Below, piece after piece: positions 1-5,552 of a stretch of 5,552 nt of DNA. Both the position numbers and the translations under genes were made by a program. Where the stretch lies: the NCBI GenBank assembly GCA_030043575.1, contig JASHXK010000208.1, forward strand, positions 1-5,552. Direction: 5' to 3'. Below the pieces are notes generated by a model. It was not told where the DNA came from, searched no databases, and saw nothing but the letters and a program-made list of their open reading frames with translations. Position 1 is the stretch's first letter. Every line of letters starts with the position of its first letter. Source of the DNA: Terriglobales bacterium. Its GTDB lineage: Bacteria; Acidobacteriota; Terriglobia; Terriglobales; Acidobacteriaceae.

Positions 1-2
1 AC

Positions 3-119
3 GAACGCCTGGATATGGAAAACTATGCGAGAACCTACATTTGGCGGCTAACAGTTGGCGCCGTGGCGATAGCGCTGATCAGCGGATACGGCCTGGCAGA
101 ACTGTTCGCTCGCCGTTGA
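3..119 (+). CDS. C-terminal fragment of an unrecognised protein with one membrane segment (5' end outside the window)
   Basis: Reading from base 3, one frame stays open for 38 codons and stops at TGA 117-119. The C-terminal part is a hydrophobic run of about 17 residues (LTVGAVAIALISGYGLAELF), flanked by WR before it and ending in ARR at the C-terminus, which looks like a single transmembrane helix with positively charged ends. The part before it (ERLDMENYARTYIWR) is polar. The family is not recognised. The ATG at 15 has no Shine-Dalgarno sequence before it, so the gene probably begins to the left of the window, although a 34-residue membrane peptide starting there cannot be excluded. The other two plus-strand frames read through part of this stretch but give polar, nondescript peptides. 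A weak terminator-like hairpin overlaps the stop codon. Confidence 0.5.
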   Translation, partial: ERLDMENYARTYIWRLTVGAVAIALISGYGLAELFARR

Positions 120-139
120 AGCTGGCAGAGCATTTTTTT
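108..139 (+). terminator. weak intrinsic terminator overlapping the stop of the upstream gene
   Basis: GCT-c-GCC (108-114) can pair with GGC-ag-AGC (124-131), giving six G:C-rich pairs interrupted by an internal loop, with a nine-base apical loop. One A and then seven T follow at 133-139. The T-run is convincing and the stem is imperfect. It would end transcription of the gene stopping at 119 and separate it from the regulator gene at 365. Confidence 0.4.
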
Positions 140-160
140 GCGTGGATGCCCATCCGAAAA

Positions 161-183
161 ACCTGCCTGGCTTAGGGGCAGGT
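161..183 (-). terminator. terminator-like hairpin on the minus strand, without an obvious client gene
   Basis: ACCTGCC (161-167) and GGCAGGT (177-183) form a perfect 7-bp inverted repeat with a nine-base loop. Read on the minus strand, the stem runs into TTTT, which fits an intrinsic terminator in that direction. No T-run follows on the plus strand. No minus-strand gene lies immediately to the right, so it may stop antisense transcription or may be chance. Confidence 0.25.
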
Positions 184-235
184 AGCCCGAGAATCACCAC
201 CTCCACGAAAGAGCTATTCCATCTTTCTCTATCCG

Positions 236-244
236 TGGTATAAC
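236..244 (+). promoter_or_regulatory. probable extended -10 promoter for the LuxR-type regulator gene
   Basis: TGGTATAAC matches the extended -10 form TGn-TATAAT with five of six hexamer bases. No good -35 hexamer lies 16-18 bp upstream, as expected for extended -10 promoters. Transcription would begin near 251 and leave a leader of about 114 nt before the ATG at 365. An imperfect inverted repeat, CCACG (203-207) with CGTGG (234-238), overlaps the promoter's upstream edge and could bind a regulator; that is inference. Confidence 0.4.
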
Positions 245-364
245 TCCGTCTTGTTGTTGTTGCGTAACCCGGGCTAAGAACAGTTAGTGCCGCCTGATCA
301 GTTGCCTGCCCAGCCACTTCGGCAGGTACTGACTGCGCCGCTCAGGAAGGCTCCTAACCTAACC

Positions 365-1081
365 ATGATCAACGTCATCATCGCTGACCACCAGGCGATT
401 TTTCGAGCGGGTGTTGCCAAGGTTCTGGCCGTCGAAGAAGATCTTCGCATCGTTGGCCAGCCAGTCTCAGCCGAGGCAATACTCAACGCCCTCGACAAGC
501 TCCGGCCGCACGTAGTGGTCCTGTCGACCGGATTCATCGCTTTGCTCGCTGAGATACAGGAGGTTGCGCAGCGGCGGCAGATCGCCGTACTGGTGATCTG
601 CGATAACAGCGAGAACGCCTCCGACTTCATGCGCATGGGCGTGCAGGGCGTCATCTACCGCTCCGCCAGCGGCAACATGGTGGTGGAAGCGGTGCGACGT
701 TTAGCTCAGGGGCAGGCGTTCCTGCAGGGCCCGAACTCCTCCGAGGTCGAGGTCAATGAAGATCTGGTTGGCCTGCGCGTACGCAACCGGCTGTCGGATC
801 GCGAGCTGCGCATCATCGCCGCGATCGTACAGGGCTACAAGAACCGCGAGATCGCGATGCAGCTCTACACCACCGAGCAGGTCGTCAAGAACGCGCTGCG
901 CAACATCTTCGACAAGATCGGCGTCTCCGATCGGCTGGAGCTCGCGCTCTTCGTCGTGCATCATCGGATTCTGGCACAGGCGACAGCCTCGGTTCCGCTA
1001 ACTCCACTGCGGCCGCAACCGGCGATTGCCGCGGTGAAGGGACGCATGGAGATCAACTCGCGATCAGCGACGATTCACTAG
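365..1081 (+). CDS. NarL/LuxR-type DNA-binding regulator with a degenerate (non-phosphorylatable) receiver domain
   Basis: The 238-residue protein has a response-regulator layout: a receiver-like domain at about 2-118, a short linker, and a LuxR-type helix-turn-helix at about 141-203. The DNA-binding half is typical (NRLSDRELRIIAAIVQGYKNREIA, then VVKNALRNIFDKIGVSDRLELALF) and should bind promoter DNA as a dimer. The receiver keeps the fold signature (INVIIADHQAIFRAGV at the start, MGVQGVIYRSAS near its end) but not the chemistry. Asp8 remains, the second acidic residue is His9, the phosphoacceptor Asp is Ser54, the switch Ser/Thr is Val77, the invariant Lys is Arg99, and the MPGMDG-like loop is missing. 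Activity is therefore probably independent of His-Asp phosphotransfer. A tail of about 35 residues with several prolines follows the helix-turn-helix. The ATG at 365 fits the family start. AGGAAGG at 344-350 is 14 bases upstream, longer than usual. The GTG at 287 would add 26 residues foreign to receivers. Target genes are unknown. Confidence 0.92.
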   Translation: MINVIIADHQAIFRAGVAKVLAVEEDLRIVGQPVSAEAILNALDKLRPHVVVLSTGFIALLAEIQEVAQRRQIAVLVICDNSENASDFMRMGVQGVIYRSASGNMVVEAVRRLAQGQAFLQGPNSSEVEVNEDLVGLRVRNRLSDRELRIIAAIVQGYKNREIAMQLYTTEQVVKNALRNIFDKIGVSDRLELALFVVHHRILAQATASVPLTPLRPQPAIAAVKGRMEINSRSATIH

Positions 1082-1399
1082 GCAGAATGAGGACTTTGGG
1101 TTTTCGGCACGTCTCTGGCCGTGTCGAAACAGCGAGAGAGGATAAGGCTTTGGCCATGGCATAACCGTGCCCCGACCAAAGCCTGATTCTTTTTGAGCGG
1201 CCTTTTCAGCCAAAGCCGCTTATGCTGCAGTTTGTGGATTGCGCACAATAGCATCGACAATGGATCCGCTCGCCAACGCAGTTCTTGAAGCCACCCCAGG
1301 CTCTTATCGGCGGCGGTAAGCGAATTCGGGCGTTTGAATTGACCGAGGATGGATGCCATCTGGCGCGCTGGCTCTGACCGCCGGCAGAGGTGGGACTTG
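1082..1399. other. 318-bp gap between two convergent genes
   Basis: Apart from the terminator at 1145-1194 and the hairpin at 1196-1220, I see no feature that holds up. Open frames here are short or lack both ribosome binding sites and recognisable protein character. A minus-strand frame of 93 codons over 1081-1359 has a low-complexity, family-free translation and is not accepted as a gene. No clear T-run terminator is visible for the minus-strand gene ending at 1400; only CTCTG/CAGAG about 10 bp beyond its stop can form a short stem. No tRNA, insertion sequence or tandem repeat is seen. Confidence 0.6.
1145..1194 (+). terminator. intrinsic terminator of the LuxR-type regulator gene
   Basis: AGGCTTTGG (1145-1153) pairs perfectly with CCAAAGCCT (1176-1184). 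Inside the loop GGCA (1158-1161) can pair with TGCC (1168-1171). GATTCTTTTT follows, ending in five T. It lies 63 bp after the regulator's stop codon and points the right way. There is no matching A-run on the left, so it acts on the plus strand only. A second hairpin, AGCGGC-c-TTT (1196-1205) with AAA-GCCGCT (1212-1220), follows directly but lacks a T-run. Confidence 0.65.
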
Positions 1400-1768
1400 C
1401 TACGTCGCGGCGTGATCGCTGGTCTTCAGCAACTCATTGACGATCGTCACCAGCTCTTCCGGATTCACCGGCTTCTCGAGATAGAGATCGGCGAGAGGCT
1501 CGGCCGCCTGGAAGGCTTCCGCAACATATCCGGAGACAACGACCACCGGCATGGTGGAGTGCGTCTTGGCGGCTTGCACGATGGCGCGGCCATTAGCGTC
1601 GCCCAGGCGCCAGTCGGTGACCACCGCATCGTAGTTGTTCTGCTCAATCTTCTCGATGGCGTCGCGGGCCGATGTCGACGGCGTAACCTGGTGTCCGGCG
1701 GCCTGCAAAATGGCGCACTTCAGCGTGACAATATTGGGTTCGTCGTCCACACAAAGGATCCGGGCCAT
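1400..1768 (-). CDS. single-domain response regulator (stand-alone CheY-like receiver)
   Basis: The 122-residue protein is one complete receiver domain and nothing else. Signature residues are all present: acidic pair Asp8-Asp9 (ILCVDDEPN), phosphoacceptor Asp52 (VVTDWRLGDANG), switch residue Ser79 (VVVVSGY) and Lys99-Pro100 (LYLEKPVNPEEL). It should accept phosphate from a histidine kinase or phosphotransfer protein in the cytoplasm and act by protein-protein contact, since no output domain follows. The partner kinase is not in the window. The ATG at 1768 is chosen because AAGGA lies seven bases upstream and the receiver begins at once. An in-frame TTG at 1837 would add 23 non-family residues. 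The gene lies 132 bp downstream of rsmI with its own probable promoter, and converges on the LuxR-type regulator. Its role (motility, phosphorelay shuttle or other) cannot be read from sequence. Confidence 0.95.
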   Translation of the reverse strand: MARILCVDDEPNIVTLKCAILQAAGHQVTPSTSARDAIEKIEQNNYDAVVTDWRLGDANGRAIVQAAKTHSTMPVVVVSGYVAEAFQAAEPLADLYLEKPVNPEELVTIVNELLKTSDHAAT

Positions 1769-1775
1769 AGCTTTG

Positions 1776-1780
1776 TCCTT
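1776..1780 (-). promoter_or_regulatory. ribosome binding site that fixes the start of the receiver gene
   Basis: AAGGA on the minus strand is followed by seven bases and the ATG at 1768. It decides for this start over the upstream in-frame TTG at 1837. Part of the site lies in the 3' arm of an inverted repeat, cttggag (minus strand 1813-1807) with ctccaag (minus strand 1784-1778). Confidence 0.75.
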
Positions 1781-1857
1781 GGAGGTTAGTGAGTCGGAGT
1801 GCTGATCTCCAAGCAGATGCAGGTCATAGCGGTCCAACCACTTCCAACTTGCCCGCT

Positions 1858-1887
1858 ATTGTTGAGCAGTGGCAGCGCGATTGTCAA
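1858..1887 (-). promoter_or_regulatory. probable sigma70-type promoter of the receiver gene
   Basis: On the minus strand a perfect -35 hexamer TTGACA (1887-1882) is followed, 18 bp later, by AACAAT (1863-1858), which matches four of six -10 bases. Transcription would begin near 1851, giving a leader of about 80 nt. The promoter lies in the gap after the rsmI stop, so the receiver gene can be expressed apart from rsmI. Confidence 0.45.
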
Positions 1888-1900
1888 ATGGGAATGGGCC

Positions 1901-2782
1901 TTAGGCCTTGCTTCTCTGCAGCTCGCGATAGGCTTCACTTTTCGACAGCCCAAACTCCCTAGCCGCCTGCTTCAGCGCAGCCTTCTCGTCCAGCTTGTCA
2001 GCGTTTATCAGTTCCTTCACCCGCTGCGCGACGGACTTGATGGAATCAGGCACATGCGGGGCCTCGTCGGCCTTGCCGATGAGCAGCGTGATCTCGCCCT
2101 TGACCTCGCCGCGCTTGTCCAGCTGCGCCAGAACTTCATCGGCGCGCCCGCGCAGAAACTCCTCGTGCAGCTTGGTAACTTCGCGAGCGATCACTACGTG
2201 ACGATCGGGGCCGAGCACTTCGACGACATCCCGAAGGCTCTCCACAATCCGATGCGGAGCTTCATAGAAGATCTGCGTGCGCGGAGAATTGCGAATTGCC
2301 TCGAGAGCAGTTCGTCTGGCTCCAGACTTGGCAGGAAGAAACCCGCCGAAGCGGAAGGAATCGGTCGGAAGACCGCTGGCAACCAGCGCCGAGAGAAACG
2401 CCGATGCGCCCGGAATAGGCACCACGCGAATGTGATGCCGCACGGCAAGCGCAACCAGCCGATATCCCGGATCGCTGACGCCGGGCATTCCGGCGTCGCT
2501 GACCACGGCCACATTGTCGCCGCGCTCCAGATGCACGATCAGCTCGGCCGCGCGCGTTAGTTCATTGTGCTCGTGATAGCTAAGAGTAGATTTCTTGATG
2601 GCGTAGTGATTGAGCAGCTTGGCCGTCTGCCGCGTGTCCTCGCAGGCGATGAGGTCGACTTCCTTCAGCACGTGCAGGGCGCGCAGCGTTATGTCGTCCA
2701 GATTGCCGATGGGCGTGCCGACAAGGTAGAGTGTGCCGCGCTCGACAGGATCGCCACCGTTGCTGGCATCGTAATCCGTCAT
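1901..2782 (-). CDS. rsmI: 16S rRNA (cytidine1402-2'-O)-methyltransferase RsmI
   Basis: RsmI transfers a methyl group from S-adenosylmethionine to the ribose 2'-O of C1402 in the decoding centre of 16S rRNA. At 293 residues the protein is close to the E. coli enzyme (about 286). Family motifs are in order: GTLYLVGTPIGNLDDITLRA at 16-35, IACEDTRQTAKLL at 45-57, SYHEHNE at 68-74, VVSDAGMPGVSDPGY at 93-107, VVPIPGASAFLSAL at 120-133 and FGGFLPAKSGARR at 145-157. These make the tetrapyrrole-methylase fold. A small C-terminal helical domain (about 240-290, ending in LDEKAALKQAAREFGLSKSEAYRELQ) is also typical of RsmI. The ATG at 2782 is preferred because conserved sequence begins 15 residues later. 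An in-frame frame runs upstream to 2899, but it crosses the katG hairpin and has no ribosome site. The site before 2782 (CAGG) is weak. TGCTACACT (2808-2800, minus strand) is a possible extended -10 promoter. Confidence 0.97.
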   Translation of the reverse strand: MTDYDASNGGDPVERGTLYLVGTPIGNLDDITLRALHVLKEVDLIACEDTRQTAKLLNHYAIKKSTLSYHEHNELTRAAELIVHLERGDNVAVVSDAGMPGVSDPGYRLVALAVRHHIRVVPIPGASAFLSALVASGLPTDSFRFGGFLPAKSGARRTALEAIRNSPRTQIFYEAPHRIVESLRDVVEVLGPDRHVVIAREVTKLHEEFLRGRADEVLAQLDKRGEVKGEITLLIGKADEAPHVPDSIKSVAQRVKELINADKLDEKAALKQAAREFGLSKSEAYRELQRSKA

Positions 2783-2846
2783 AGCCTGAACCACGGGCCA
2801 GTGTAGCACCGCAGCGGGGCCAACTCTGTGACGCATGAACGCCGCA

Positions 2847-2878
2847 GCGGGCCGGAGAAGAAACAGCTTCCGGCCCGC
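2847..2878 (-). terminator. strong GC-rich hairpin after katG, probable terminator without a T-run
   Basis: GCGGGCCGGA (2847-2856) and TCCGGCCCGC (2869-2878) form a perfect 10-bp, mostly G:C inverted repeat with a 12-base loop. It begins 23 bp after the katG stop codon. No T-run follows on either strand, so it is not a textbook intrinsic terminator. It may be a hairpin-only terminator or an mRNA 3'-end stabiliser that separates katG from rsmI. Confidence 0.5.
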
Positions 2879-2901
2879 ATTGCCAGCTTCATTGGCCAAC
2901 C

Positions 2902-5208
<2,307 letters not shown>

Positions 5209-5268
5209 TTAAACAAACTGTGCATGAAAAGCTGTGACGAACTACAAATCTATTCTGGGTTTTTCCAA

Positions 5269-5298
5269 TCGCCGGCCAGCCTTCGTGCTCGCCGGCGA
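5269..5298 (-). other. GC-rich hairpin between the PerR-type gene and katG
   Basis: TCGCCGGC (5269-5276) and GCCGGCGA (5291-5298) form a perfect 8-bp stem with a 14-base loop. Read as minus-strand RNA, two further G:U pairs can extend it. It starts only eight bases after the regulator's stop codon. GGAAAAACCC follows instead of a T-run, so full termination is unlikely. It may partly end the regulator transcript or protect a processed katG mRNA. Confidence 0.45.
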
Positions 5299-5305
5299 CC
5301 GCCAT

Positions 5306-5551
5306 TCATCTGGCTGGCACACGCCTGCGAGGCTTGACCGAAACGCATCGTGGCGCACACTTGGTGCATAGTCCCCGGAAAATGAGTTCGCATTCCCGCA
5401 GAACCCGTTTTCCGAGGGTCCCGCTCGCGGGCCTGGGCACGTCATACCAGTCCAAATCCTCCACATTGCCGCAACGGTCGCAGATGAAGTGGTGATGCCG
5501 CGTACCTTTGGCGTCGAATCGTGCGGCGCGGCCTTCCACGGCCACCTCCCG
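5306..5551 (-). CDS. perR: PerR-type Fur-family peroxide-sensing repressor, C-terminal part (5' end outside the window)
   Basis: The visible 81 codons hold the metal-binding and dimerisation domain of a Fur-family repressor; the N-terminal winged helix lies beyond the right edge. Visible residue 1 is the Arg encoded at 5551. RFDAKGTRHHHFICDRCGNVED (11-32) aligns with the PerR/Fur core. Asp13, His19 and His21 match Bacillus PerR Asp85, His91 and His93, and Asp32 matches Asp104. Asp rather than Glu at that last place is linked to peroxide sensing by Fe-catalysed His oxidation. Cys24-Cys27 and Cys62-Cys65 form the structural zinc site. Cys54 and Cys69 are additional. The tail (VSVKPRRRVPAR) is basic. 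The next gene on the same strand is katG, as in furA-katG pairs of actinobacteria. Such repressors bind target operators with Fe or Mn and release on oxidation. Calling it PerR rather than Fur rests on the Asp residue and the katG neighbour. Confidence 0.9.
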   Translation of the reverse strand, partial: REVAVEGRAARFDAKGTRHHHFICDRCGNVEDLDWYDVPRPASGTLGKRVLRECELIFRGLCTKCAPRCVSVKPRRRVPAR

Positions 5552-5552
5552 C

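Noticed and set aside
287..364. Upstream GTG start giving the LuxR-type regulator 26 extra residues
   Set aside because: The extension is proline-rich and unlike any receiver N-terminus. The domain begins immediately at the ATG at 365 (INVIIADHQ), and the GTG has no good ribosome site.
1081..1359. 93-codon minus-strand open frame in the convergent gap
   Set aside because: There is no ribosome binding site, no recognisable fold, and it runs across the plus-strand terminator. The composition looks like noncoding sequence.
1769..1837. Upstream TTG start for the receiver gene
   Set aside because: AAGGA at seven bases from the ATG at 1768, and a receiver fold that begins at residue 2, favour the shorter form. 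The extension lies within the leader and matches nothing in the family.
1801..1850. LDRYDL encoded on the minus strand before the receiver gene, like the C-terminal LDRYDLA of KatG
   Set aside because: Similarity covers only about 20 bases, an in-frame stop lies shortly upstream, and the surrounding residues do not match KatG. A katG remnant is not supported.
1799..2560. 253-codon plus-strand open frame over the rsmI region
   Set aside because: It is antisense to rsmI, has no family character, and its start lies in the receiver gene's leader. It is a shadow of the real gene.
2809..2851. CCGCAGCGGG occurring twice (2809-2818 and 2842-2851)
   Set aside because: Two 10-base GC-rich copies 33 bp apart are too short to call a repeat element, and the second overlaps the katG hairpin arm.
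2783..2899. N-terminal extension of RsmI by up to 39 residues
   Set aside because: It crosses the katG hairpin, lacks a ribosome site, and adds sequence absent from the family. The normal RsmI start is close to the ATG at 2782.

Overview
The window is GC-rich bacterial chromosomal DNA, densely coded, with three genes entirely on the minus strand, one entirely on the plus strand, and a partial gene at each edge. The style of the proteins (an RsmI with an LPAKSGARR loop, a Fur-family regulator next to katG, a NarL/LuxR-type regulator) would fit Acidobacteriota. That assignment is an impression from sequence style, not a search result.

Left part (1-1399). The last 38 codons of an unrecognised protein with one predicted membrane segment end at 119. 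After a 245-bp gap holding a weak terminator and a probable extended -10 promoter comes a complete plus-strand gene (365-1081). It encodes a receiver plus LuxR-type helix-turn-helix protein whose receiver has lost the phosphoacceptor Asp and most other phosphorylation residues. A hairpin with a T-run follows it. The 318-bp gap between convergent genes (1082-1399) has no credible gene.

Middle (1400-2782, minus strand). rsmI encodes the 16S rRNA ribose methyltransferase for C1402. Downstream of it, behind its own probable promoter, lies a gene for a stand-alone CheY-like receiver with all phosphorylation residues intact.

Right part (2783-5552, minus strand). A PerR-type Fur-family peroxide sensor (its C-terminal 81 residues are in the window) is followed after 145 bp by katG, which encodes a full-length bifunctional catalase-peroxidase. 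The gap between them holds a strong hairpin, a TTATTC-N4-GAATAA palindrome 19 bp before the katG start, and a strong ribosome binding site. The layout matches the known furA-katG/perR-katG arrangement: the metal-bound regulator represses until peroxide oxidises it, and KatG then removes the peroxide. A long GC-rich hairpin follows katG.

No convincing undescribed system is visible. The most unusual items are the degenerate receiver on the DNA-binding regulator, its convergent neighbour that is a receiver without an output domain, and the palindrome and 13-bp-periodic repeats in the katG leader.
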